64,000 nucleotides of DNA from Ichthyophis bannanicus (GCA_033557465.1 CM066033.1:1247827523-1247891522), one strand, 5' to 3'. Positions 20,974 to 31,189 are shown, counted from the first letter of the stretch. Numbers and translations are program-made. The notes: generated from the sequence alone by a model not told the origin.

Positions 20974-21690
20974 TCAGGGCTCTGGATTTTCTTTCCAGTC
21001 AGCCGGCTGTGGGCCTAGGTCCTCCTCCCTCTTCTCCTCTGCCAAAGCTGTCATGTTCTTTACTTCCCCTAGCCCAGTAGATCCAAAACCGCTCACTCCC
21101 CGAGTCGTGGGGGCCAGCGAGGGTACCTCCTCTACTGCAGGGAATCCCACACGCTCACAAATAAGCTGAGCGATCCAGTTGCCTGTCTTAACTTTAAAAT
21201 CTTCCCCACCAAAATTTAAAAGCAAGACCTTTAATATGCCTCTGTAGTCGGGGTCTATAACCCCTGCCCCAACATCAAGGAAGTACTTGACTGCTAAACC
21301 GGATCGTGGTGCTATGCATCCATAACACCCTTCTCGGATTTTTACTTTTATACCTGTATCTATTAACGCTTTACCCCCTTTTGGAACTATTCCGTCTTCA
21401 GCGCTAAACAGGTCATAGCCGGCAGCGGCGGATGTGGCTCTCTGTGGGCTTTGGGCCTGGGCCGAGACCTTGCAGAACTGTAGGACAAACCTCTGCTTTA
21501 CTGAGGGCACATCCCCTACCTGTGGCTTTAATTGGGATCTAATATTGTGTGGCTTTCCAAATAGGGGACTAGGGACCTTCGCTGCTAGGGCCTCTATCCC
21601 TACTCCTAAGGTTCCTGCCTGGGACTGGGTAGGTACTAGGCCTGTTTTTTCGTTTAGACCCCTCTCCATCTCTTTGCAGAAGGGGGCCAA
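20974..21690 (-). CDS. dUTPase domain encoded in a Ty3/gypsy pol
   Basis: A 238-codon open frame containing a complete trimeric-type dUTPase. Motif I 'AAAGYDLFSAED' (residues 88-99), II 'APRSGLA' (127-133), III 'GAGVIDPDYRGILKVLLLN' (141-159), IV 'GNWIAQLICER' (170-180), V 'RGVSGFGSTG' (197-206). dUTPases hydrolyse dUTP to dUMP and keep uracil out of DNA copies. It follows the protease after a one-base frame change near 21690 and is separated from RT by one TGA (20974-20976). Motif III carries the conserved aspartate and tyrosine, so the domain itself looks intact. The first 65 residues resemble nothing I know and may be a linker. The start shown is the first possible codon after the frame change, not a biological start. 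Confidence 0.9.
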   Translation of the reverse strand: MAPFCKEMERGLNEKTGLVPTQSQAGTLGVGIEALAAKVPSPLFGKPHNIRSQLKPQVGDVPSVKQRFVLQFCKVSAQAQSPQRATSAAAGYDLFSAEDGIVPKGGKALIDTGIKVKIREGCYGCIAPRSGLAVKYFLDVGAGVIDPDYRGILKVLLLNFGGEDFKVKTGNWIAQLICERVGFPAVEEVPSLAPTTRGVSGFGSTGLGEVKNMTALAEEKREEDLGPQPADWKENPEP

Positions 21691-21696
21691 TCTCGT

Positions 21697-21930
21697 CCTA
21701 GGATGATGTCATACGGGAGCCGTGGAACTATGGCTACCAGCACCTGCCTTTCGGTTCCCAGCCCTTTCACAGACAACCTATATAGGGGATAGTATGAAGA
21801 TGCCCCATGCACACATCATATTTTTACTCGCCCTTCTGCTTGACTCGGTGCTGATTGCAGGCGGGCTTCAATGGCCTGCCAGAGCTTGCGCGAGACCATG
21901 CTCTGGTCAGCACCCGAGTCAAGCAGTGCC
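21697..21930 (-). pseudogene. Gypsy aspartic protease
   Basis: Continues the Gag frame. The active site 'LLDSGADQSMVS' (DSGA codons 21909-21920) is followed by 'RKLWQAIEARL'. After an in-frame TGA (21816-21818) come the flap region and the C-terminal 'PYDIILGRDW' near 21705, a typical retropepsin ending. A run of C next to that motif is where the frame changes to the dUTPase frame. The protease would cleave the Gag-Pol polyprotein. Confidence 0.85.
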
Positions 21931-22895
21931 AGAGCTTCAATGCCTTCTACTTGTACTCTCAATAGGAATCCTTCCTGTATACATTTTTCACCCCCAGATA
22001 CAAGGACTGTTCGTTCCATACAATCTCTGTGAAAATGTCCTGCCTTGCCACAGCTATAACATTTTCCTTTACATACAGGTACAACAACATTTTCATGGGG
22101 TACTTTAACCTTTAGGTTCTTTTCTGCTTTCCCAAAGTTAGCAGCACCAGCCACTTTTAAAACACCTGCTCTTGAGGTGCCAGCCATCTCAGCCTCAAAG
22201 TAACGCTCAGTGAGGTTGGCTGCTTCCTCAGTGGTCTGGCAACTTTGGAGAGTTAGAAAAGCCTTAACGTCTGGAGGTACGGCTTGCATGAATTGCTCCA
22301 GGACTATGGTATCAACCACCAACTCGAGAGTCCTCCTCTCTGGAGCAAGCCATTTCCAGGCCAATCCCTTCAGCCTTTGAAATAAAGCTTTGGGAGTCTC
22401 CCTAGGCTTCAGCCTAGCCTCCCTAAACATCCGTTTGTAATACATTGGTTTTAACCCCAGCCTGTCTTTCACAGCTTTCTTTACCTCAATATAATCTGAT
22501 GCTAGTGCAGCAGGCTTAGTCTTATAAGCTGCCAGAGCCTCTCCTGTGAGTGACATGGCAAATCTCACAGCCCACTGTTCTACAGGCCATTTAACTGCTT
22601 CTGCAATTCACTCAAAGGCCTCTATAAAATCATCAACATTATCATGAGCGGTTAACTTTCCAAATGCAAGTGCACTACAATCCTGTAGTCCTACCCCCTT
22701 GACCATTGAGGGAATAGTTCCTTCAACGTCCTGTGGCTTCTTTAGCAAAGCCTCCAGCAGCTCAATAAGCGGCTCCTGCTGCGCCTTCATTGCTGCAGCA
22801 CTCTGCTCCTGCGTATGACGCGCCAGCTCCATCTGTTTCTCCCATTGGACCGACATCCAGTGCATTACGTCCTGGGGATCCATCCTGGTGTCCAC
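21816..22895 (-). pseudogene. Gypsy Gag with SCAN-like capsid region and CCHC knuckle
   Basis: One frame from the ATG at 22895 with one in-frame TGA (22608-22610). The N-terminus is 'MDTRMDPQDVMHWMSVQWE', the same general style as SCAN-family Gag. The region about 22200-22450 reads 'FREARLKPRETPKALFQRL', 'LAWKWLAPERRTLELVVDT' and 'IVLEQFMQAVPPDVKAFL', clearly like the SCAN domain of vertebrate zinc-finger proteins. The knuckle 'CYSCGKAGHFHRDC' lies at 22020-22061. Gag packages the RNA in the particle. SCAN domains are known to derive from Gag of Gmr1-like gypsy elements. Confidence 0.85.
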
Positions 22896-23214
22896 GGTAC
22901 CTGCAAAGACAAAAAAGAAGAAAAAGGCCCACCAAGTGCGGCACTATGGTTTTCTTTTTTAAACCCCGTCTATTTAGCTGCAGGACAATAGTTCCCCTTT
23001 CTCACTCACTGTATCCGCCTACACCCGTGCCCAGCTACTTTTACCTTGGCACTGTGTAGACTCAGGCATTGAGAAAAGGTGTCCTGGTCCTCCTGGCTGG
23101 TCTTCCAGCGAAACTCTGACCGTCCTTCCGCACACAGAATAGCAGTTTTTCTCCACTTATGAACTGGTGTTTCCTTTAATGTCCTTATTTTTTCAAGCAA
23201 AAAAAATCCGAAAA

Positions 23215-23223
23215 ACTACGCCA
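23215..23223 (-). promoter_or_regulatory. Primer binding site candidate (tRNA-Ser-like)
   Basis: Three bases inside the 5' LTR, the minus strand reads TGGCGTAGT, the complement of a ...ACTACGCCA tRNA 3' end as found in vertebrate tRNA-Ser. Pairing seems to stop after 9 bases, so the assignment is tentative. Confidence 0.45.
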
Positions 23224-23226
23224 ACT

Positions 23227-24468
23227 TGTCACCAGTAACCCCCCTAGAGCCAGGGGCATGTAGGGTAGGTCAGCCTGGGCTATCCAAAACTTAGGAAGCA
23301 GGGTAGTGCAGTTGGCCCTGCACTGCCTTCTGGGTGTTGTAGTCCCTCTTACTCTCTAAGCCAAGGAATAATTGTAGTCGAGTGGGTTAGGCAAAAATGA
23401 CAAGGTTTTATTTCCCCTTCCGGGTGGATTCATTGCAAAGGAAATTAAGGACAAAAATGACCATACTTCTGGTACAAAGAAAAACAATTCAGGAACAAAA
23501 ACAGCTTCTTTGGTTTTCAGCTTTCACATACGGTGTTCAAAACAAACTTACATGCAGCAGTCCCTTTTCAAACAAAGGCAAACACTCTTGCTTTTCCCAC
23601 TGCTGTTCCAACAGTCTTGTTAACAGCTAGTTTAGCAAAGTGATATGACGTGATCTGCTAAAGACAGCGTGCAATCCATCTGCTCATCTGATGTCTGTTC
23701 ATTAACAAACTCTGTCTGCATTTCCTCACAGTCACTTTCAGATAAGTAAGTTTGTGGATAATTATACGGTACTTCAAAATGCAGTCTCTCTCTACTTCCC
23801 CGAGACTTCTCTTCACCGGGTGCTACAGAGCAGGGTGGAGCATTACCATATATATGGGCTTTAGCACAGGGAGAGTCCAGCAAACCTTGGCAGTCACAGG
23901 GAAAACTTTCAAACCCATTTTCCCTTCTACACGGTTTATACAGCCTACCTTTTGGCTTCTTCACAGAGTGATTTCTTAGCACAGCTGGGTCAGCAAGGTT
24001 TTCACACACCGGCTGTGTTTTCCTGCCTTTTAACCTTTCTTTTCTCTCAGTCATACAAATGTCCTCTGGCCAGCACGTCTCTCCCTCTCTGGACCTGAAG
24101 CTCTCCGTTTGGAAACTCTCTTCTGGTCTCCTTCTCCAACTGCAACTGGTCCTCCCACTGGTTCTTCCTCTGGTTCCCTAGCTCTCTCTGGTTCTCCCTC
24201 TGGTTCTCAAGCTCTCTTCTGGTGAGTACTTTTTATATCCCTGTAACCTAGGGTTTAACTGCGCCCCTCACCCAACCAGGTGCTTCTCCTTAATCCCTGA
24301 GCTCGGGGCTACTTTGCAGTTTGGGCGTGTTTTCTCCCCTCGTGACTCACTCTGTTTATGTTGTCCCTGGCAACCCTGGGCCATGTGGTCTGCCTGGCTC
24401 TCAGCTTCTGACACAATCTCTTCAGCTTCACCCAGTTCCATATCCTCGGAAGGATCCTCTACATGACA
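23227..24468 (-). repeat. 5' LTR of the Ty3/gypsy element
   Basis: TGTCACC to ATGACA on the plus strand, 1,242 bp. Transcription would start within it toward lower coordinates from TATAAAAA at 24230-24237, and AATAAA is at 23407-23412. Nearly identical to 18301-19538. Confidence 0.95.
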
Positions 24469-24519
24469 GTAGACTATTGTAACCTACTCCTTGCTGGTCT
24501 CCCTCTGAATCATCCACCA

Positions 24520-25322
24520 CCCAGAAACCACCACCCAGGAAAAAGATTTAGGTGTCATCATGGATAACACGTTGAAACCCTCTGCCCAGTATACAGAGAA
24601 GGCCAAGAAAGCAAATAGAAAGCTAGGAATCATAAGGAATGGAATGGAATGGAGAATAAAACAAAGGATATTATAATGCCTCTGTATTGTTCCATGGTGC
24701 GACTGCACCTTGAATATTGTGTGCAATTCTGGTTACCATCTCTTAAAAGAAGGATATAGTTGAATTAGAAAAAGTACAGAGAAGAGCCACCAAAATGGTA
24801 AAGGTGATGGAAGGATACCCATATGAGGAGAGGCTAAAAAGGTTAGGACTCTTTAACCTGGAAAAGAGATGACTGAGGGGAGATATGATAGAGGTCTATA
24901 AATTAATGATTGGAGTGGAATGGGTAAACGTAGATTGATTGTTTATGCTATCAAAATGTAGAATGACGAGGGGACGTGCAATGAAGCTACAGTGTAACCC
25001 ATATAAGACTAATAAGAGAACATATTTTTTCACTCAATGTATTATCAAGCTCTGGATTCGTTACTGGAGGATGTAGTCAAAGCTGTTAGTGTAGCTGGGT
25101 TTAAAAAAGGTTTGGACAAGTTCCTGGAGGATAGGTCCATAAACCATTATTAAAGGGAACCTGGGAAATCCACTGCTTGTCCCAATACAAGCATTGTGGA
25201 TCCTGTCTCTTCTGGGGTAAATGCTAGGTATTTGTGACCTAGATTGGCCAGTGTTGGAAACAGGATTCTGGGCTTGATGGACCTTGGTCTGACCCAGTAT
25301 GGCATATCTTATGTTCTCTCTC
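24520..25322 (+). mobile_element. 5'-truncated CR1-clade LINE (copy A2) in the L2
   Basis: Plus strand. Broken frames read 'EKDLGVIMDNTLKPSAQ', 'KKANRKLGIIRNGME', '[14 protein letters not shown]', '[19 protein letters not shown]'. The 3' end is 'ggaccttggtctgacccagtatggcatatcttatgttc' (about 25279-25316). It is the reverse complement of the family seen at 9647-13638. It lies between 'gctggtctccctctg' and 'ctccccttcaatctg' of the L2. Only the ORF2 C-terminus was copied. Confidence 0.8.
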
Positions 25323-25740
25323 CCCTTCAATCTGTTCAGCATTCTGCTGTGTGGCTTATCTTCCACCAGCCTCATCATGCTCATATTACCCCTCTTCTCA
25401 AGTTACTTCATTGACTCTTTATCTGTTTCCGCATCCAGTTCAAACTTGTCCTGCACAACTAAAAATGCATTCACTCTGCAGCTCCTCACTGCTTTCCTCT
25501 TTTACCTCTCCCTACACCCCTCCTTGGGAACTCCACTCTTCTTGCAAACCGCTTCTATCTGTGCCCTTCTTTTCTATTGCTAACTCCAGACTTCAGTCCT
25601 TTCATCTTGCTGCTCCTTTTGCCTGGAACAACCTACCTGAGTTTGTACGTCAGGCACCTTCTCGGACGCTTTTCAAATCCAAGGTGACAATTCACCTCTT
25701 CACCGCCGCTTTAGGATCTTGACTCACTTGATCTCCTTTA

Positions 25741-25880
25741 TTTTATTTATTTATTTAACATCTTTTATATACCGCTTTTCAGTTTTATCAAAGCTACATT
25801 GAAACATAATAGGGTTTACATAGAATGGTACAGTAGCAACTATTTACAATGAACAATAAACAATTTGAACTATTTACATT
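25741..25880 (-). mobile_element. LINE/SINE 3'-tail insertion in L2
   Basis: TTTTATTTATTTATTTAACA followed by 'tcttttatataccgcttttcag' and a short unique-looking body. Reversed, this is a typical AATAAATAAAA-ended 3' part. It separates the end of the L2 frame from the L2 3' tail ('gactagactggaagctctgatgaactgg'). Confidence 0.6.
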
Positions 25881-26040
25881 GTTTCCTTACCATTCCCCCT
25901 AGTTGCATCCCATGTCTAAAGCTACTGTGCTGTCTGTCTTGACTAGACTGGAAGCTCTGATGAACTGGGACCATCTTTTACATGTGTCTGTGCAGTGCTG
26001 TGTACATCTTGTAATGCTGTACAAATGTTCAGTAGTAGTA

Positions 26041-26345
26041 GTCTCGGCATACGCTGATTCTTGTAAATTATTTCATGGGCATGGACAAGTTTTCTTGTTC
26101 ATACACCCAGTTTTCAAGATCTTTAAGAGGCCAGTCCATAATCCCACAGTTGTATGACAGTAGAGGAATTGCCAGCTGATTGATGGCTTGTATCTTACAC
26201 TGTGATGTTAAAGCACTTTTCAATAATGACTTTAATTTCCTGCAATATTTTTTACTGATCTTTTCTCTCACTAATTTCTGCTTGAGTGTCGTTCTCTAAC
26301 TGTGTTGGATGATACCCACTAACTATTTCAAAATGCTTATCGAAT
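26041..26345 (-). mobile_element. R4/Dong-like LINE, upstream half of the split copy
   Basis: Frame 26068-26271 reads 'REKISKKYCRKLKSLLKSA', 'INQLAIPLLSYNCGIMDWP', which in this LINE group stands directly upstream of the 'RLYIPRAEGG' block found at 16,900. Together with 15718-16925 it forms one element. The rest of the RT is missing, because another repeat starts at about 26350. Confidence 0.7.
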
Positions 26346-27045
26346 AGAAATTAAAGACATGGAGGCCTATTCTCTATTTATTTATTTGATTCTTCTATAC
26401 TGCCTCTTCCAGAGATCAGGAGCGGTTTACAGATAACAAAACACGTTGCAGCGAACTGTGATTGAGCTATGTACATAGTTACATATTACATTTAACAATT
26501 ATTTATCTTACATAACCACTGTAGTCTGAAATGCAGACTATTAACTATTTACAAATTTTACTGACTGTATGCAGCACTGTGATATTAGTTGTGTAAGGGT
26601 ATTACACAGGGGAGAAGGGGGATATAGAAGGCTGAGAAGTGATCATCGTGTGTGTTGATTAGCCGTTTGTGAGGTGGGGTGTTCATTTGCATTACCATAG
26701 TGTTCTGTAAATAGGTACGTTTTAAGCTCTCTTCTAAATAACTGGAGGTCTTTGATAGCATGAATTGGTAATGGTAGAGAGCTCCAGAGGCTAGGAGCAG
26801 TGAATGTGAAGACTCTAGTGCTTGTTGTCTGTTTCGTCTTACGAATAGTGTGGGATATTACCAGATAGTGGATTGCATTTTACCTATGGGACCTGGAATC
26901 TGGTAGTGTTTGTATAAGAGTAGATAGGTATGATGGAGCGATTTTATTGATCAGTTTGAAGGTTTCATCAACATCTTGTATTTTATCCGGCTTAAAACTT
27001 GGAGTCAGTGCAGGTCATATAAGATAGGAGTTATATGTTCCATCA

Positions 27046-29030
27046 CTAACCAAAACCGACCAAAATGCCAACCTCAACAACTCCATCAAGGTCCAAACAC
27101 TGGCAAACCACTACGCGACCAAACTTACGGCCCCGAGTGCCCCACCCCCCCACCACACCACAAATCAGAAGTGAGAATACACGACGCAAAACCAGTTATG
27201 GGAGCACTTCCACAAAATAGGAACCCAGCAAATCACAACCATTGTCACAAGCCTAAAAAGCACCACCTCCCCACTAGACCCCTGTCCTGCATCCTGGATC
27301 AAGGCAGTGAACAAGACAAAGCACCTCACATAGCACACATACTTAACCTAACCCTACAACAAGCAATCATGACCACAGAATTAAAGAAAACACACATTAG
27401 ACCGATACGAAAAAACACTACACACAACGGAGAAGACCCAGCGTCCTACCGTCCCATATCAAGTATCTCATTCCTGGCAAAGATCATAGAAAAAACGGTC
27501 CTTCTACAGCTCCAAGACCATCTGACTGACAATGCTCCTCTTGATGACCAGCAATATGGCTTCAGGCAACATCATGGAGTTGAAACCCTGTTACTAGTCC
27601 TACTTAACAACCTCCTAAAGGGCCTTGAAAACAAAGAAAATGTACATTCTTGTATTCATTGACATCTCCGCTGCTTTTGATACAGTCAATCATGGGACCC
27701 TCATAAATAGGATAAAATCAATAGGAATAACAGGAACACCACTAAAATGGTTCTCATCCTACATCTCAAATCGAACACAACAGGTTCAATTCAACGGAGA
27801 AAAAGCAGAATCTTTCTCCCAAACGCAGGGAAACCAATGCTCTGCTCTCTCAGCACTTCTGTTTAACATATATATGCAGCCACTATGCAAAATTTTCTCA
27901 CGACACGAAATTAATTACCACATCTATGCCGATGATATCATGCTATACTCACAACTAGACACTAAAAACCCAGACTACAACCCACTAGAGACATGTATCA
28001 GAGAGATGCAAGACTGGTTGCAACAAAGTAGTATGTCAATTAATCACAAAAAAAACCGAAGTAATGTATATCTCCAAAGAACGAATTTTGACCCACCCAC
28101 ATCAATAACACTATGTAACAACACTTACCAAACAAAAAAAGAACTAACGTATCGAGGAGTCACATTGGACTGTGACCTAAAGATGGAAAAACACCTCCGA
28201 AAGACCAACACAGCAGTATTCCACCAGCTTAGAGTGCTCCAACCCATTCGGATATTATTGATCCCCAAGACTTCAGAACAGTGGCCCAAGCACTCATCAT
28301 GCCACATTTTGACTACTGCAACGCCATCCTACAAGGTTTACCTAAAAAAAACCCTAAACATATTACAAATGGCACAAAATGTAGCTGCCAGGGTCATAAT
28401 GAAGAAAAATCTAAGTGACCACATCACACCAGTGCTAATTCAATTACACTGGCTACCCATAACAGCTCGAACAAAATACAAAATACTAACAACCACCTTC
28501 AAACTCATCCACAACTTAGCACCTTCCTTCCTCAACAACCTAGTAAGATCGCAACCTCCTACCCGAAACAGAAGAACCCACAATTCCAACATCCTTCACA
28601 CTCCAACAGATATAAGATCTGCCAAAGCTAACACCAGCCACAGGGCTTTCTCATATGTGGCACCAACACTGTGGAACCAACGCCCACCAGAACTACGAGC
28701 TAGCAATGACCTTCTAGACTTCAGAAAGAAACTCAAAACGCACATTTTCCAATCTCATTTCAACCTGAACTAAATCCACAGATGGAGCAGCCCCGGACCA
28801 CTGTGGTCAAAAAGCTTATCCTGTATATATGTATTTATGTACATATGTAAATGAACTCCCCCATAGCTAAGAAGTGTTAACTCTGTATGATGTGCTTTTC
28901 TGACAATCTGTATGTAAACAAAATTTGTACCTGCCTTGATTCGGCAGTTTCACAATAGTAATCCTACCCGCTTCTGATCGCTGGAAGGAGCGGGCTACAA
29001 ATGCTTGCTAAATAAATAAAATAAAAATCA
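27046..29030 (+). mobile_element. L2/Jockey-group LINE with long RT frame
   Basis: Plus strand, A- and C-rich, with poor CpG. 26976-27662 holds the first RT blocks ('NGEDPASYRPISSISFLAK', 'LTDNAPLDDQQYGFRQHH'), then a frame change near 27640 leads to the 382-codon frame. The 3' end is 'gctacaaatgcttgctaaataaataaaataa' (about 28994-29025). It is inserted in opposite orientation within the minus-strand L2. No endonuclease piece is present, so it is 5'-truncated. Confidence 0.8.
27625..28773 (+). pseudogene. LINE reverse transcriptase, RT to C-terminus
   Basis: The longest open frame of the window, 382 codons. Motif A 'VFIDISAAFDTVNHGTLIN', 'LKWFSSYISNRTQQVQFNG', a degraded 'QTQGNQCSALSALLFNIYM' where the family reads GVPQGS, the catalytic 'YHIYADDIMLYSQLD', 'LTYRGVTLDCDLKMEKHLR', then the C-terminal 'MAQNVAARVIMKKNLSDHI', 'LIQLHWLPITARTKYKIL' and 'HRAFSYVAPTLWNQRPPEL'. 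The catalytic aspartates are present. The lost GVPQGS and the frame break before 27625 argue that it is dead, although still long. Confidence 0.8.
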
Positions 29031-29775
29031 GACGAACCTTGTAGACATTTCTGGCAGTTATGTTTTGTGATCTCTGTAGGATGTTTATGCTTTTGGCTGG
29101 TAAACCCAGTAACAGACTATTACAGTAATTGAAGTGGGGGTGATGATAGCATGGACTACAGATCTGAAGTCATGAACATCCAGCAGAGGTCTGAGGTGTT
29201 GTACAGTTTTTAGCTTGAAAAAGATGATTCTAGCTGTTTGTTTTAAATGGGGGATCATACTGAGAGATTGGTCTAGTATTATACCGAGCTTTTTCACCTC
29301 TTTTTTAACAGGGAGGACACTGTTATTAATCATGATGGAATGAGGGGGGGGGGGGTGATACTTTGATTCCTTGATATAAATTATACTTCTATTTTTTTAA
29401 AGTTGATATTAAGGCTGTTGGCATGCAGCCAGGATTCTGTTTCCCAGGTACATTCTGAAAGTTTGTGGTAGTTGATGTTGTTTAGGTGCATGGGGAGGGA
29501 CAACATAGTTTCGTCAGTATAGATGTAATATCCGATGTTAAATTTTTGAAGATATTGGTAATTGGCTGCAGGTACAGGTTGAAAAGTAGGGGTGATAGTG
29601 CTGATCCTTGTGGTATCCCTTGGTATTGGGGAAATGTGTCCGATGTTTCTTGGCCAATTTGGAATCGTATCTTACGGTTTGAGATGTATGAAGTGAACAA
29701 ATGAAGGATTGTACCGCCTATGCCTATTTGTGCTAACGTCACAATTAGGGTGTCAAATGCTCTACTGAATGTCCA

Positions 29776-30407
29776 GCCCATGTATGTCCCCTCAGAATCG
29801 AGGCATACAGCAGTAGACCTGATTCTGAACCTGCGGGGGCATCCAACCCCTGTCAGATCAGAATCGGGTGTACCGGCTTGTATGTGCAGGCTGGGTCCTA
29901 ATTCTGATGGGCTGCACAACCAGCCACATTCACATCTATCCGCAACAGGCTCCTGAATGGAGCTATGATGCCATGGTGTCCCATCGCCATGGCACTGTGG
30001 CTTCATTCAGAAGCCGCGATTACCAACTGCAGCTGAGACTGTTCTTTCCCTGCAGCTAGACCCCTGATCTGGCCTCACATGCCAGGGTCTGACTGCGGAG
30101 CTCCACGCTGCACCCTGCTACCGCTACTATTTCTGGGGTGGTATAAGTCCTCTGTCTAACTGGCCTACCCCAGACATATAGGGCCGACCTCAGAATCGGC
30201 CTCATACATCCGGGGTGATGACCCACCCACGCACCACCCTTGCTCCACCTCACCCGCCCCCTTCTGCCCTCATCTAAGGCTCCCTGTATAACTTCTCTGT
30301 TTATACAGGGAGCCTTGCATGGGGACAGCAAGGGGGATGTATAGAGGGGATAGACGTCCAGGCAGGGGATTCATCCCCGCTATTTGGGGCTCAAAATAGA
30401 CCCCATA
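29776..30407 (+). mobile_element. Palindrome-rich foldback repeat, copy C
   Basis: Stems include 'aatggagctatgatgccatgg' (29956) against 'ccatggcactgtggcttcatt' (29986), 'ggcctaccccagacatatagggcc' against 'ggcctcatacatccggggt' (30160-30218), and 'ccctgtataacttctctg' against 'ttatacaggg' near 30280. Ends 'GGCTCAAAATAGACCCC' at the right. It truncates the minus-strand L2. No coding capacity. Confidence 0.7.
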
Positions 30408-30844
30408 CTGTATTTATTTGGTAAGAAGAGGGTATTTATGTGTGAAGAATTCCAGGGATGGTTGTTTTGTAAGAACGGGCTAAATATCCAAGTAAATAAG
30501 TAAATAAATAAATAACACAATCATCTCCATCTGGCAACTAGGGGAAGATTTGAAATATAGCAATAAGATGTCACCCCACCCCCTCTTTATCTCCCACACG
30601 ATTTCTCAAAACAGGTGTAATCACAGCCTGCTTCAAATCCTGAGGATCCATACCTTCCTTCAATGACATATTTACCAACTTCGCTAACCAAGAACTGGCC
30701 TCTCATGCCGCCTTTGCAGAAAGAACATCTGATCTACTTGAATAGGCATGTATAGGCACCAAAAGCATGCCATCTATAGAGGTGCTACCAAATGAAATGC
30801 AGACCAAGTCACCCCCAAATTCATCGCCACAATCCTCAAGTTAA

Positions 30845-30968
30845 ACTATGTTACTCGTATGTTACACCTTGAGCGCATTCTATATATAACTTATGTTAGT
30901 TCCTTGTAAACCACTTTGACTTCTAGATTTGGCGGTGTATAAACCAACTAAAGAAAATAAATAAACGT
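30845..30968 (+). mobile_element. Non-coding LINE/SINE 3' end
   Basis: 'ccttgtaaaccactttgac', 'ggcggtgtataaaccaact' and 'gaaaataaataaac' form a typical 3' tail on the plus strand. It interrupts the minus-strand L2-like LINE between RT and endonuclease regions. Confidence 0.6.
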
Positions 30969-31189
30969 TATTCAATTAATTATATCCCAATGGATCCTCC
31001 ACTCTTCCATAACTCTGTGCATATTTCTCGGTGGTTCCTAACAATGTGTGAATATCCAAAAAAAAAAAAAAAAAAAGCAAAAATGTCTCACTAATGAAAA
31101 TCCCCTATAAAGCTTTTTGGGATGGGTGGCCCTGTCAACTGTTGCACCAGACCAAATAATTTTCTAGGTTGATTATTACCACAAGCATC

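Larger units (their letters stand above)
18301..24468 (-). mobile_element. Ty3/gypsy LTR retrotransposon with dUTPase, integrase not seen
   Basis: A complete two-LTR insertion of 6,168 bp on the minus strand. It has LTRs of 1,242 and 1,238 bp, a primer-binding-site candidate, Gag with a SCAN-like region and one CCHC knuckle, a protease, a dUTPase, RT and RNase H, and a polypurine tract. The host L2 reads across the site as ...cccgtctag/actattg..., with CTAG left and GTAG right as a 4-bp target duplication with one mismatch. I count about 20 substitutions and one 4-bp indel between the LTRs, so the insertion is fairly young. Six in-frame TGA codons and two frameshifts block the genes. A SCAN-like Gag is known for Gmr1-like gypsy elements, which carry integrase before RT; here a dUTPase sits in that place. 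Confidence 0.9.
16926..26040 (+). mobile_element. L2-clade LINE (C-rich), split by Ty3/gypsy and CR1
   Basis: Plus strand. 17094-17435 gives 'CSFDLIPTHLLSSIPSTVV', 17641-17892 gives 'SVAFDTVDHNLLLDILS' in mixed frames, 17831-18106 gives '[19 protein letters not shown]' and '[18 protein letters not shown]'. At 18300 the reading stops inside the codons for a 'VTSRLDYCN' motif, and it resumes at 24469 with 'actattgtaacctactcc'. After a CR1 insertion it continues at 25323-25740 ('AAPFAWNNLPEFVRQAP') to its 3' end at about 26040 ('gctgtacaaatgttcagtagtagta'). Flanked by GTCTC on both sides. Confidence 0.85.
26365..29775 (-). mobile_element. L2-clade LINE (minus), split by a plus-strand LINE
   Basis: 3' part at 26365-27045: TTTATTTATTTG tail, then reversed 'ORF2 end' ('tctaaataactggaggtc', 'tagagagctccagaggctag'). 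After the insertion at 27046-29030 it continues: 29085-29333 gives 'VKKLGIILDQSLSMIPHLK' and 'RIIFFKLKTVQHLRPLLDV'; 29482-29770 gives 'TYISNRKIRFQIGQETS'-type sequence and 'YQGIPQGSALSPLLFNLYL'. The 5' side is cut by foldback copy C at about 29776, inside a 'FSRAFDTLIV' motif. Confidence 0.75.

Noticed and set aside
15718..26345. A CRISPR-like or phage-like nested cluster
   Set aside because: Vertebrate-type retroelements with LTRs, LINE tails and target duplications explain the layout. There are no regularly spaced short repeats.
27625..28773. A host gene with a 382-codon frame
   Set aside because: All blocks are LINE reverse transcriptase and C-terminal motifs, followed by an AATAAA-rich LINE tail.
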